Source: CADEED01 sp963711635
Lineage (GTDB): Bacteria > Pseudomonadota > Gammaproteobacteria > Steroidobacterales > Steroidobacteraceae
DNA: 64,000 nucleotides
Reading direction: 5' to 3'
Assembly: GCA_963711635.1 (NCBI GenBank)
Contig: CAVQEZ010000019.1
Location: 124,001 to 188,000, forward strand
Shown: piece after piece, positions 28,576 to 37,289 of the stretch
Layout: each line of letters starts with the position of its first letter
Position numbering within the stretch: position 1 is the first letter of the stretch
Made by a program: the position numbers and the translations under genes
Notes under the pieces: model-generated
Seen by the model: only the letters and a program-made list of their open reading frames with translations
Databases searched by the model: none
Told to the model about the DNA's origin: nothing

Positions 28576-30301
28576 CGTCCCGCAGCCGCGTGTTCGACAC
28601 CGGCTTGTGCAGCAACAGCAACCCGCTCTCACGCGCGTCGCGCAGCCGGTCGGGCGCCGTGTCGCCGGTGATGAGCATGCCGGGAATGTCGTCGTCGTTG
28701 TATTCGGAGCGCAGCCGCTCGATGACGTGGATACCGTTCTCGTGCGCGCGCAGCCGGTAGTCGCAGATGATGAGCCCGGGACGATCCGGACAGTCGGCGA
28801 GCTTCTCGAGCAGCGCATCGCAGGACCCCGCGATGATGGTCTTGTAGCCCCAGCCCTCGAGCAGATCCTTCATGGCCACCTGGATGGCCGCCTCGTCGTC
28901 GACCACCAGCACCAGGCCGGCTCCACCGTCGGCGGCCTGCGGCGCGTCGAGCACGCGCACTGGCGCGGCCACCGGCGCATCGGAGTACGGCAACTCGAGC
29001 GTGAACACCGAGCCGCGCTCCGGCTGCGAACGCAGCTTGAGCGGATGACCTAACAACGCGGTCAGGCGCTTCACGATGGCGAGGCCGAGACCGACGCCGC
29101 GCCCGCGATCGCGCTCCGGATTTCCGACCTGGTAGAACTCCTGGAATATGCGCGCCTGTTCCGCGGTCGGAATGCCGCGCCCGGTATCCCAGACCTCGAT
29201 GAGCACCGATCGGCCGCGCCGCCGGCAGCCCACCAGCACGCGCCCGCTGTCCGTATACGCGATGGCATTGGCGACGATGTTGCGCACGATGCGCTCAACC
29301 AGCAGTGGATCGCTGAAGGCGGCGGCGCGTGTCGGCCGCAGGCGCAGCTCGATCTGCTTGGCCGCCGCGTCGCCGGTGTAGTCGCGGCAGATGCGTTCGA
29401 GCAGCGGCTGGATCGCGAAACTCTGCGCGTTGACTTCGACCACGCCGGCATCGAGCCGCGAAATGTCGAGCAGCCCGTTGAACAGGCCGCCCATGGCCTG
29501 CACCGAGCTGTCGATGTGATCGAGCATGCGCGCCGCCTCGCGATCCGTGACGCGCGGACGCAGCGCCGCGACGAACAGCGACAGCGCGTGCACCGGCTGG
29601 CGCAGGTCATGGCTCGCGGCCGCGAGGAAGCGCGACTTGGCGCTGCTCGCATCCTCGGCCACGCTTTTCTCCTGACGCAGGCGCGCGATCAGCTCCTCGT
29701 TTTCGAAGCGCAGCCGGACCGACTCCTCGAACTGCCCGCTGTAGCGACGCGCCTGGTCGGCAATGGCGATCAGCCAGCCGAGAGTGATGATGGCCAGCAC
29801 GGTGTGCACCCAGTCGCCCTGCGCCAGCATCCAGGCGCACGGCAACAGCATCATCGGCAGCATGGAGAGAAAGATCGCCGGCCGCAGCACACCGAAGGCC
29901 GTGACCGCGCCGCTGGCGACCGCGCACAGGTAGAGCATCAGCAGCAGCTGCATGTCGAAATGCCGCGGAGAGAACAGCAGCAGCGAGAAACCGCCCATGC
30001 CGAAGCTGGCCACCACCACGCCGAAGGAAAAGCGCCGCGACCAGACCCGCCATTCGTGGTCGGGAGGCTGGTGCCGGTGATAGGCCGAGATCAGCAACAG
30101 GCGCGCCTGGATCTGCACCAGCATGAACACGCTGAAGGCGATGGCCAGCGGCCAGCTCACCGCGCCGACTCCGGCCAGGATTCCGGCCACCAGGAAGGCG
30201 GCGACCGCCGTGGCCGTCATGCCCGGCGCCGTGTTGCTGTATGCGGAGCGTACCTGCGCCGCGCGGATGCGGTCTTCGAGCTCGATGTTGTTTGTGGTCA
30301 T
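28499..30301 (-). CDS. Membrane-bound hybrid histidine kinase
   Basis: A 600-residue sensor. The N-terminal third (about 20-180) has five to six hydrophobic helices, for example TAVAAFLVAGILAGVGAVSW, ISMLPMM-type stretches and VLAIITLGWLIAIADQA, so it sits in the inner membrane with little periplasmic domain. A linker coiled coil leads to HisKA (FLAAASHDLRQPVHALSLFV, the His-Asp-Leu-Arg-Gln-Pro variant), HATPase (NIVANAIAYTDSG, DTGRGIP, GVGLGLAIVKRL), and a receiver with LVVDDEAAI and IICDYRLRAHENG. The ATG at 30301 begins MTTNNIELEDR; the longer open frame to 30577 overlaps the cellulase start and is not used. Convergent with and overlapping the LuxR-type regulator. Confidence 0.9.
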   Translation of the reverse strand: MTTNNIELEDRIRAAQVRSAYSNTAPGMTATAVAAFLVAGILAGVGAVSWPLAIAFSVFMLVQIQARLLLISAYHRHQPPDHEWRVWSRRFSFGVVVASFGMGGFSLLLFSPRHFDMQLLLMLYLCAVASGAVTAFGVLRPAIFLSMLPMMLLPCAWMLAQGDWVHTVLAIITLGWLIAIADQARRYSGQFEESVRLRFENEELIARLRQEKSVAEDASSAKSRFLAAASHDLRQPVHALSLFVAALRPRVTDREAARMLDHIDSSVQAMGGLFNGLLDISRLDAGVVEVNAQSFAIQPLLERICRDYTGDAAAKQIELRLRPTRAAAFSDPLLVERIVRNIVANAIAYTDSGRVLVGCRRRGRSVLIEVWDTGRGIPTAEQARIFQEFYQVGNPERDRGRGVGLGLAIVKRLTALLGHPLKLRSQPERGSVFTLELPYSDAPVAAPVRVLDAPQAADGGAGLVLVVDDEAAIQVAMKDLLEGWGYKTIIAGSCDALLEKLADCPDRPGLIICDYRLRAHENGIHVIERLRSEYNDDDIPGMLITGDTAPDRLRDARESGLLLLHKPVSNTRLRDAIAHLLARHAADPESRGEISLPASG

Positions 30302-30358
30302 GCCCCGCGCGCATTGTGCGCCCGCGCATGGCAAACACGCAAAAGGCGTCAAACCCTT

Positions 30359-30391
30359 GTCAAAAGCGCGCACGGAAATCGCGTTTTGACA
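30359..30391. promoter_or_regulatory. Inverted repeat in the divergent kinase/cellulase spacer
   Basis: TGTCAAAAGCGCG at 30359-30371 and CGCGTTTTGACA at 30380-30391 form 12 base pairs with one bulged base around an 8-base centre. It lies 58 bases upstream of the kinase start and 170 upstream of the cellulase start. It could be an operator or a hairpin; no regulator can be named. Confidence 0.35.
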
Positions 30392-30561
30392 CGCGGGACA
30401 TTTTTCGGCGACCAGTCGATGTCCTTCCTGTCTCGTGGTTTTGCTGGCCGCGACATCGAACGCGCATCGAAGCGGATGCGCTAGGTATCTACCTCGATGC
30501 CGTGAATGCCGCAGCGCGCATAAGCTTTCCCGAATCTTGTTAGTGCATTCAGGGGGACAAC

Positions 30562-33500
30562 ATGGCAAGTGCATCATCCTGGCGCGCCCGGGTTCTCGCG
30601 GCGTGTCTGGCGTTTTTCGCGCCGCAACTCTTCGCGCAGACTTTCAACTACGGCGAGGCGCTGCAGAAGTCACTCTTCTTCTATGAGGCGCAGCGCTCCG
30701 GCGATCTGCCGACGACCAACCGCGTCAACTGGCGCGGGGACTCCGGCATGCAGGACGGTTCCGACGTGGGCCGCGATCTCACCGGCGGCTGGTATGACGC
30801 GGGCGACCACGTCAAGTTCGGCCTGCCGATGGCGTCCACCGCGACCATGCTCGCCTGGAGCATCGTCGAATATCGAAATGCCTACGTTCAGACGGGGCAG
30901 CTCAACACCGCGCTCGATCAACTGAAGTGGGCCACGGACTACTTCATCAAGGCGCATCCCAGCGCGAACGAGCTGTACGGCCAGGTCGGCAACGGCGGTA
31001 CCGACCACGCCTGGTGGGGCCCGGCAGAGGTCATGCAGATGGCGCGGCCTTCGTATCGGGTCACGACGAGCTGCCCGGGTTCGGATATTGCCGGTGAGAC
31101 GGCGGCCGCGATGGCCGCGGCCTCGATCGCCTTCCGTCCCACCGATCCCACCTACGCCAACACCCTGCTCTCGCACGCGCGGCAGCTCTACAGCTTTGCG
31201 GATAACTTCCGCGGCGCGTACTCCGATTGCATCACCGACGCGGCCAACTTCTACCGGTCATGGAGCGGTTTCAACGACGAGCTCGTGTGGGGAGCGATCT
31301 GGATGTATCGCGCCACCAACGAGCAGGCTTTTCTCGACAAGGCGCAGAGCTACTACGCCAATCTGTCGAACCAGCAGCAGACCACGATCAAGTCGTACAA
31401 GTGGACGCATGCCTGGGACGACAAGTCGTACGGCAGCTACGTGCTGCTTGCCAAGCTCACCGGCGCGGCCCAGTACCACAATGACTCGCAGCGCTGGCTC
31501 AACTGGTGGACGGTGGGCGGTACGGCGCTGGGTGCCGATGGCACGCGCGTCAACTACAGCCCGGGCGGCCAGGCCGTGCTCGACCAGTGGGGCTCGCTGC
31601 GCTACGCCGCGAACACCGCGTTCGCCGCGCTGGTCTACTCCGACGCGATCACGGACACGGTGCTGAAGGCGCGTTACCACGACTTCGCCAAGCGCCAGAT
31701 CGACTACGCGCTCGGCGCGAATCCGCAGAACCGCAGTTACGTCGTGGGCTTCGGCACCAACCCGCCGCGCAACCCGCACCATCGCACCGCGCACAGCTCG
31801 TGGACGGATCAGCTCACCTTCCCGGTGGAAAGCCGTCACGTGCTGTACGGCGCTCTGGTGGGCGGCCCATCGTCGGCAAACGACGGCGCCTCCTACGCCG
31901 ACGACCGCGGCAACTTCGTGAACAACGAAGTGGCCACCGACTACAACGCGGGCTTCACCGGCGCGGTGGCGCGACTTGCGCAGGAATTCGGCGGCGCGCC
32001 GCTCGCGAACTTCCCGCAACCGGAAGCCGTGAGCGGCAACGAGATATTCACCGAGGCGTCGGTGAATGCCTCGGGCACCAACTTCACCGAAATCAAGGTG
32101 ATGTTGCGCAACCAGTCGGGCTGGCCGGCGCGCATGGGCGACCGGCTCTCGTTCCGCTATTACTTCACGCTCGAGACGGGCGTGACGCCGTCGATGATCA
32201 CGCTCAACGCGAACTTCAATCAGTGTCTGGCGCCCACGGGCCCGACTCTGCAGTCGGGAAACGTTTACTACGTCACCGTGAACTGCAACGGCACCAGGAT
32301 CTATCCGGGCGGGCAATCGCAGCATCGCGCCGAAGTGCAATTCCGCATTGCCAGCTCCGGCGCCTGGGATCCGGCCAACGACTGGTCGTACTCGGGCTTG
32401 CCGACGACGCCGGGCACGACCCCGGTGCTCGTGCAGCGCATTCCGGTCTACGACAACGGCGTGCGCGTGTTCGGCACCGAGCCCGGCCCCACCACGCCAG
32501 ATACTCAGCCACCCTCGGTGCCTGCCAATCTGCGGGTCACCGCCACGACCAGCAATTCGGTATCGCTGGCCTGGAATGCGTCGACCGACGATGTGTCCGG
32601 AGTCACCGGCTACCAGGTATTCCGCGGCACCAGCACCACACCGGTGGCCAGCCCCACCGGCCTGACGTTCACGGACACCGGCCTCACCGCCAGCACCACC
32701 TACTCGTACACGGTGCGAGCGGTCGACGGCACTAACAAGGTGTCCGCGGCCAGTACCGCGGTGCCCGCGACCACCCAGGCCGTCACGCAGGACTACAGCG
32801 TGGCGGCGTCACCCGGCTCATTGTCGGTGGCGCGCGGAGCCTCGGCCGCGACCACGGTGGCCATCACGCGCACCAACTTCACGGGTGCGGTGACCATGAG
32901 TGCATCGGGACTGCCCACCGGCGTCACCGTCGCGTTCAGTCCGTCGGGTGCCACCACCGGCAACTCCGTGACGGCGACGTTCACGGCGTCGGCCAGCGCC
33001 ACCCTGGGTGTCGCGGCAATAACGCTGACGGCGACCGCGGGCACGTTGACGCGAACCACGCCGGTATCGCTGACGGTCACGGGCACACCCACCAGTGACT
33101 TCACCTTGGGTGCCTCGCCGGCCTCGCTCTCGGTGGCGCGTGGCGCCAGCGGTGCGTCGACGATCGCCATCACGCGCACCAGCTTCACGGGGGCGGTGAG
33201 CTTCGCGGCCACCGGTCTGCCGAGCGGCGTGACGGTGGCGTTCAATCCGTCGACCGCGACCACGGGCAACTCCGTGACGGCAACGTTCACGGCATCGAGC
33301 ACGGCCACGCTGGGTACGGCCAACGTCACGCTGACCGGCACCTCTGGCACGACCAGCCGCACGACGGTGGTTGCGCTGACGGTGACCAACGTGAGCACGC
33401 CTGGAACGGTGACGGCCACGCCTTCAGTGGGGAGCTCGAGCCCGTGGTTCAACGAGCTGCAACTGCGGCTCGCGAACACCGCGCCGATCACGGCGGTGAC

Positions 33501-33774
33501 GGTCACCGTCACGGTGCAGCGTACCGGCGGCGTCAGCTACTCCGGCATGTACAACACCGTCGGCGGCCAGTTTGCGCAGACCAATAGCAGTACGACGGCC
33601 GCGATCACGTACACGTTCACGCTGGCGGCGGGACAGACACTGTCAGCCGGAACCGGCCGGCTGTTCGCGATGCAGATGAGCGGCAGCGGCACGGCACACC
33701 CGACCGCGGGTGATACCTATAGCGTGACTTACACCGCCGGAGGCACGCCGCAGACGGTATCGGGCACTTTCTGA
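30562..33774 (+). CDS. Secreted GH9 endoglucanase with CBM3, FN3 and tandem Ig-like repeats
   Basis: 1,070 residues. Signal peptide 1-25 (cleavage LFA-QT). GH9 catalytic domain about 27-475: FNYGEALQKSLFFYEAQRSG, catalytic Asp pair in GGWYDAGDHVKFGLP, PRNPHHRTAHSS, and the acid Glu in NNEVATDYNAGFTGA. A family-3-type CBM (about 485-630) follows directly, as in processive theme-B GH9 enzymes. Then FN3 (about 650-740, VSLAWNASTDDVSGVTGYQV), two near-identical about 95-residue beta modules, and a C-terminal beta domain (about 945-1070) that may be another carbohydrate binder. AGGGGG at 30551-30556 is the ribosome site. Hydrolyses beta-1,4-glucan outside the cell; probably a type II secretion substrate. 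Confidence 0.93.
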   Translation: MASASSWRARVLAACLAFFAPQLFAQTFNYGEALQKSLFFYEAQRSGDLPTTNRVNWRGDSGMQDGSDVGRDLTGGWYDAGDHVKFGLPMASTATMLAWSIVEYRNAYVQTGQLNTALDQLKWATDYFIKAHPSANELYGQVGNGGTDHAWWGPAEVMQMARPSYRVTTSCPGSDIAGETAAAMAAASIAFRPTDPTYANTLLSHARQLYSFADNFRGAYSDCITDAANFYRSWSGFNDELVWGAIWMYRATNEQAFLDKAQSYYANLSNQQQTTIKSYKWTHAWDDKSYGSYVLLAKLTGAAQYHNDSQRWLNWWTVGGTALGADGTRVNYSPGGQAVLDQWGSLRYAANTAFAALVYSDAITDTVLKARYHDFAKRQIDYALGANPQNRSYVVGFGTNPPRNPHHRTAHSSWTDQLTFPVESRHVLYGALVGGPSSANDGASYADDRGNFVNNEVATDYNAGFTGAVARLAQEFGGAPLANFPQPEAVSGNEIFTEASVNASGTNFTEIKVMLRNQSGWPARMGDRLSFRYYFTLETGVTPSMITLNANFNQCLAPTGPTLQSGNVYYVTVNCNGTRIYPGGQSQHRAEVQFRIASSGAWDPANDWSYSGLPTTPGTTPVLVQRIPVYDNGVRVFGTEPGPTTPDTQPPSVPANLRVTATTSNSVSLAWNASTDDVSGVTGYQVFRGTSTTPVASPTGLTFTDTGLTASTTYSYTVRAVDGTNKVSAASTAVPATTQAVTQDYSVAASPGSLSVARGASAATTVAITRTNFTGAVTMSASGLPTGVTVAFSPSGATTGNSVTATFTASASATLGVAAITLTATAGTLTRTTPVSLTVTGTPTSDFTLGASPASLSVARGASGASTIAITRTSFTGAVSFAATGLPSGVTVAFNPSTATTGNSVTATFTASSTATLGTANVTLTGTSGTTSRTTVVALTVTNVSTPGTVTATPSVGSSSPWFNELQLRLANTAPITAVTVTVTVQRTGGVSYSGMYNTVGGQFAQTNSSTTAAITYTFTLAAGQTLSAGTGRLFAMQMSGSGTAHPTAGDTYSVTYTAGGTPQTVSGTF

Positions 33775-33812
33775 GTCAATTCGAGCATGCCAGGGATCGG
33801 CGTGTCCGAGTC

Positions 33813-33855
33813 GCGGGGACAGTTTCACGGACAAGGAGACTGTCCCCGCGTTTTG
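33813..33855. terminator. 12-bp inverted repeat with T-tract between convergent cellulase and serS
   Basis: CGCGGGGACAGT at 33813-33824 and ACTGTCCCCGCG at 33840-33851 are perfect arms around a 15-base loop, followed by TTTT on the plus strand. It could terminate the cellulase transcript. The GGGGACAG/CTGTCCCC arms are shared with the repeat at 58102-58234, so it may also be a mobile palindromic element used as a terminator. Confidence 0.6.
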
Positions 33856-33878
33856 CCGGGTGAACGGCTGATAAAGAC

Positions 33879-35150
33879 TCAGACGGTCGCGGAGCCACCG
33901 AAGTACGGACGCAGCGCCGCGGGCACGGTCACCGAGCCATCGGCGTTCTGATAGTTTTCCAGCACCGCCACCAGCGCGCGGCCCACGGCGACCCCGGAGC
34001 CGTTCAAGGTGTGCACGGGTTCGGGCTTGCCGGTCTCCGGATTGCGCCAGCGTGCCTGCATGCGCCGCGCCTGGAAGGCCTCGCAGTTGCTGCAGGAAGA
34101 AATCTCGCGGTACTTGTTCTGGCCCGGCAGCCACACCTCGAGGTCGTAGGTCTTGGCGCTGCCGAAACCGACATCGCCGGCGCACAGCGCCACCACCCGG
34201 TACGGCAGCTCGAGCTTCTGCAACACCTTCTCGGCATTGCCGGTGAGCTCTTCGAGCGCCGCGTACGAATCGGCGGGCTTCGCGATGTGCACCAGCTCCA
34301 CTTTCTCGAACTGGTGCTGGCGAATGAGGCCGCGCGTGTCCTTGCCGGCGGCGCCGGCTTCCGAACGGAAACAGGGCGTGTGCGCCACGAACTTCAGCGG
34401 TAGTTTGGTGGAATCGACGATGGTGTCGCGCACCAGGTTGGTCACCGGCACTTCGGCGGTGGGAATCAGGAAGAAGCCATGCTCGCCGTGCACGCGAAAC
34501 AGGTCCTGCTCGAACTTGGGCAGCTGTCCCGTGCCCTGCAGCGCCGCGCCGAGGACCAGGTAGGGAACGTACACCTCGGTGTAGCCGTGCTCGCGCGTGT
34601 GCAGGTCCAGCATGAACTGCGCGAGTGCGCGGTGCAGGCGCGCGACCCCGCCCTTCATGACGGAGAACCGCGCGCCGGAGATCTTCGCGGCGGCTTCGAG
34701 ATCGAGTCCGCCGAGAGCCTCCCCGATCTCGACGTGATCCTTCGGCGTGAAGTCGAACTTCTTCGGCTCGCCCCAGCGGCGCAGTTCCTGGTTGGCCGAT
34801 TCGTCGCGCCCTTCGGGCACGGACTCGTTCAGCAGATTCGGCAGACCGAGCTGCCAGGCATCGAGCTCGGCCTGCAGGCTGGCGATCGCCCCATCGCTGG
34901 CCACGAGCTGGCCGCTCAGCTCCTCGGCGCGCCTCAACAATGCGCCGGCATCCTCGCCCTTGCCCTTGGCCATGCCGACGGCCTTGGCGTTGGCATTGCG
35001 CTCGGCGCGCACGCGGTCCGACTCCAGCTGCGCGGCCTTGCGGCGCTCGTCGAGCGCGCTGTATGCCTGCACGTCGAGGTGGAACCCGCGGCGCTGGAGG
35101 TTCGCGGCCACCGCCGCAGGATCGGAACGCAGTAGTTTGGGATCGAGCAC
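33879..35150 (-). CDS. serS: Seryl-tRNA synthetase
   Basis: A 423-residue class II synthetase that charges tRNA-Ser (and tRNA-Sec where present). N-terminal coiled-coil arm (about 1-110) begins VLDPKLLRSDPAAVAANLQR. Motif 2 is FRSEAGAAGKDTRGLIRQHQ, the Ser/ATP site includes ISSCSNCEAFQARR, and motif 3 is NGSGVAVGRALVAVLENYQ. The start is GTG at 35150, supported by a GAGAG ribosome site and the conserved family N-terminus. An open frame reaching 35534 only reads through crcB in the wrong frame. It ends the ftsK-lolA-vanZ-rarA-crcB-serS run. Confidence 0.97.
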   Translation of the reverse strand: MLDPKLLRSDPAAVAANLQRRGFHLDVQAYSALDERRKAAQLESDRVRAERNANAKAVGMAKGKGEDAGALLRRAEELSGQLVASDGAIASLQAELDAWQLGLPNLLNESVPEGRDESANQELRRWGEPKKFDFTPKDHVEIGEALGGLDLEAAAKISGARFSVMKGGVARLHRALAQFMLDLHTREHGYTEVYVPYLVLGAALQGTGQLPKFEQDLFRVHGEHGFFLIPTAEVPVTNLVRDTIVDSTKLPLKFVAHTPCFRSEAGAAGKDTRGLIRQHQFEKVELVHIAKPADSYAALEELTGNAEKVLQKLELPYRVVALCAGDVGFGSAKTYDLEVWLPGQNKYREISSCSNCEAFQARRMQARWRNPETGKPEPVHTLNGSGVAVGRALVAVLENYQNADGSVTVPAALRPYFGGSATV

Positions 35151-35161
35151 GATGATTCTCT

Positions 35162-35527
35162 CTACGAAACGAGCAATGTCACTGTCTTCACGCCGATTAC
35201 GGCGGCCGCGAGGCAACCGAAAACGGTGATCAGCACGTACGCCATGCCGGTCCAGGAAAAGCCCAGCAGCACGGTCTCGAGCGCGAACGCGGAGTAGGTA
35301 GTGAACCCGCCGAGCACACCCGTCATCCAGAAAAGCCGCGCATTGTCGGAGCCGGCGCCGCGCGCCGCAAGATACATATATAAGAGTCCGATGGCGAAGG
35401 ACCCGAGCACGTTCACGGTGAGCGTCGGGATGGGCCATCCGCCCGGCGCCGACGGCCACAGCCGATAGGCCCCGTAACGCGCAACGCTCCCCGCGGCGCC
35501 TCCCAGCGCCACCAACAACCAGCCCAA
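35162..35527 (-). CDS. crcB: Fluoride channel CrcB/FluC
   Basis: A 121-residue four-helix membrane protein of the dual-topology fluoride-export channel family. Characteristic sequence: GGAAGSVARYGAYRL, PTLTVNVLGSFAIGLLYMYL with the conserved Asn, and GVLGGFTTYSAFALETVLL with the central GxTTxSxF signature. The start must be TTG at 35527: the in-frame upstream stop is the stop codon of rarA, and an AAGGAG lies six bases before the TTG. This spacing couples its translation to rarA. No fluoride riboswitch is seen, as there is no room for one. Confidence 0.95.
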   Translation of the reverse strand: MGWLLVALGGAAGSVARYGAYRLWPSAPGGWPIPTLTVNVLGSFAIGLLYMYLAARGAGSDNARLFWMTGVLGGFTTYSAFALETVLLGFSWTGMAYVLITVFGCLAAAVIGVKTVTLLVS

Positions 35528-35530
35528 GGG

Positions 35531-36895
35531 TCACTCCTTCTTCGAATTGTCCTTCGCTTGCTCGCGCAAACGCGCCAGCGCCTCGCCGATTTTTATCTCG
35601 AGACCGCGCGGCGTGGGCCGATAGTAACGGCGGTCGGGCATTTCATCCGGAAAATATCGCTCGCCTTTCGCATACGCATCCGGCTCGTCGTGCGCGTAGC
35701 GATAGCCTTCCCCGTAACCCAGCTCTTTCATCAGCTTCGTCGGCGCATTGCGGAAGCGAACCGGCACGTCGAGAGTGCCGAACTGCTCGACGTCGGCACG
35801 CGCCTCACCATAGGCCACGTAGGCCGAATTGCTCTTGGGTGCCACGGCGAGATAGACCAGCGCGTTCGCCAGCGCCAGCTCGCCCTCGGGACTCCCGAGG
35901 CGTTCGAAGACCTGCCAGGCTTCGAGCGCCAGCTGCTGGCCGCGCGGATCGGCAAGACCGATGTCTTCGATGGCCATGCGCAGGATGCGCCGCGCCAGGT
36001 AGTGAGGATCGCAGCCGCCATCGAGCATGCGCGCGAACCAGTACAACGCGGCGTCCGGATCCGTGCCGCGCACCGCCTTGTGCAGCGCTGAGATCTGGTC
36101 GTAGAACTGCTCGCCGCCCTTGTCGAAGCGTCGCAGTCCGCCAGTAGCGACTTCCCTCACCAGCTCGATGGTGATAGTGCCGCCGACGGTGTCGGTCTGC
36201 GCGAGGTCGGCGGCCACCTCCAGCATGCCCAGCGCGCGGCGCGCATCACCGTCGCCGGCATGCGCCAGCGCCACCAGCGCCTCGTCGTCGATCGCGAGCT
36301 CGCGCGCGCCCAGTCCGCGTTCGCGATCGTCGATGGCCCGGCGCAGTAGTTTGACGATGGCATCGACACCGAGGCTGCGCAGCACGTACACGCGTGCCCG
36401 CGACAGCAGCGCACTGATGACCTCGAAGGAAGGATTCTCGGTGGTCGCCCCGACGAAGGTGAGCGTGCCATCCTCGACATAAGGCAGGAAGGTGTCCTGC
36501 TGGGATTTGTTGAAGCGGTGCACCTCGTCGAGGAACAGCACCGTGCGCCGGCCGCGTTCGCCGCGCGTGGTGCGGGCACGTTCGACGGCCTCGCGGATGT
36601 CCTTGACGCCTGCCATGACGGCCGAGAGCTGGATGAACTCCGCGTCCGCGCGGCGCGCGATCAACCTCGCCAGCGTGGTCTTGCCGGTGCCCGGCGGCCC
36701 CCACAGGATCAAAGAATGCAGCTGCCCCTTCTCGAGCGCCTGTCGCAGCGGCTTTCCCGGCCCCAGTACCTGTTCCTGGCCGACGACCTCGTCCAGGGTG
36801 CGCGGCCGCATGCGATCGGCCAGCGGCCGCAGCGCATCGTCGGGCGCCGCGTCGCGCAGCAGATCGGGCTGCGAAGGACGCGGGCCCGGCGTCAT
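35531..36895 (-). CDS. rarA: Replication-associated recombination protein A (MgsA/RarA AAA+ ATPase)
   Basis: 454 residues. N-terminal AAA+ domain: Walker A GPPGTGKTTLARLI, Walker B VLFLDEVHRFNKSQQD, sensor GATTENPSFEVISALLSRAR. C-terminal MgsA domain with KAVRGTDPDAALYWFARML and EDIGLADPR, then RYFPDEMPDRRYYRPTPRG. It acts at stalled replication forks together with SSB. The ATG at 36895 overlaps the VanZ-like gene's stop (ATGA). The lolA-rarA-(crcB)-serS order is conserved in gammaproteobacteria, with a VanZ gene inserted here. Confidence 0.96.
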   Translation of the reverse strand: MTPGPRPSQPDLLRDAAPDDALRPLADRMRPRTLDEVVGQEQVLGPGKPLRQALEKGQLHSLILWGPPGTGKTTLARLIARRADAEFIQLSAVMAGVKDIREAVERARTTRGERGRRTVLFLDEVHRFNKSQQDTFLPYVEDGTLTFVGATTENPSFEVISALLSRARVYVLRSLGVDAIVKLLRRAIDDRERGLGARELAIDDEALVALAHAGDGDARRALGMLEVAADLAQTDTVGGTITIELVREVATGGLRRFDKGGEQFYDQISALHKAVRGTDPDAALYWFARMLDGGCDPHYLARRILRMAIEDIGLADPRGQQLALEAWQVFERLGSPEGELALANALVYLAVAPKSNSAYVAYGEARADVEQFGTLDVPVRFRNAPTKLMKELGYGEGYRYAHDEPDAYAKGERYFPDEMPDRRYYRPTPRGLEIKIGEALARLREQAKDNSKKE

Positions 36896-37281
36896 GTAGT
36901 GGCTCCGCGCCGGGTCGTCAGCCAGCTGACGAGCTCAGGCCAGCGCGCGAGTCCCATCCATCCCACCAGCAGGCCGGCCGATACACCGGCGACATTGGCG
37001 ACCAGGTCGCGCGGATCGCCGTTGCGCCCGACATGCATGTAGTGCTGGGCCAGCTCGATGGCGACGCCGAACACCATCAGGTACAGGAAAATCTTCCACC
37101 AGCGGCGACGTGGCACCAGGCCCGTGAAATAGGTTGCGAGCGCGCCGTGACCCGCGAGATGGCTGAGCTTGTCGTTGAATCTGAATGCAGTGGGTACTTC
37201 CGGGAACGGCATCAGGCATACCACGGTGGCCGCGAGCATCAGCACGATCCCGAAACCCCACTCGATGCGCGCGAGATTCAT
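36892..37281 (-). CDS. VanZ-like family membrane protein
   Basis: 129 residues with about four transmembrane helices (GFGIVLMLAATVVCLMPFPE, IFLYLMVFGVAIELAQHYM, VANVAGVSAGLLVGWMGLAR). The motifs FNDKLSHLAGHGALATYF and ELAQ...GRNGDPRDLVANVAG are typical of the VanZ family. Function outside glycopeptide resistance clusters is unknown. The ATG at 37281 follows the lolA stop by 8 bases; a TTG at 37293 would overlap lolA. It overlaps rarA by 4 bases. Confidence 0.85.
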   Translation of the reverse strand: MNLARIEWGFGIVLMLAATVVCLMPFPEVPTAFRFNDKLSHLAGHGALATYFTGLVPRRRWWKIFLYLMVFGVAIELAQHYMHVGRNGDPRDLVANVAGVSAGLLVGWMGLARWPELVSWLTTRRGATT

Positions 37282-37289
37282 GCCCTGTC

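Noticed and set aside
35151..35534. 128-residue N-terminal extension of SerS
   Set aside because: It is crcB read in the wrong frame; the conserved SerS start is the GTG at 35150.
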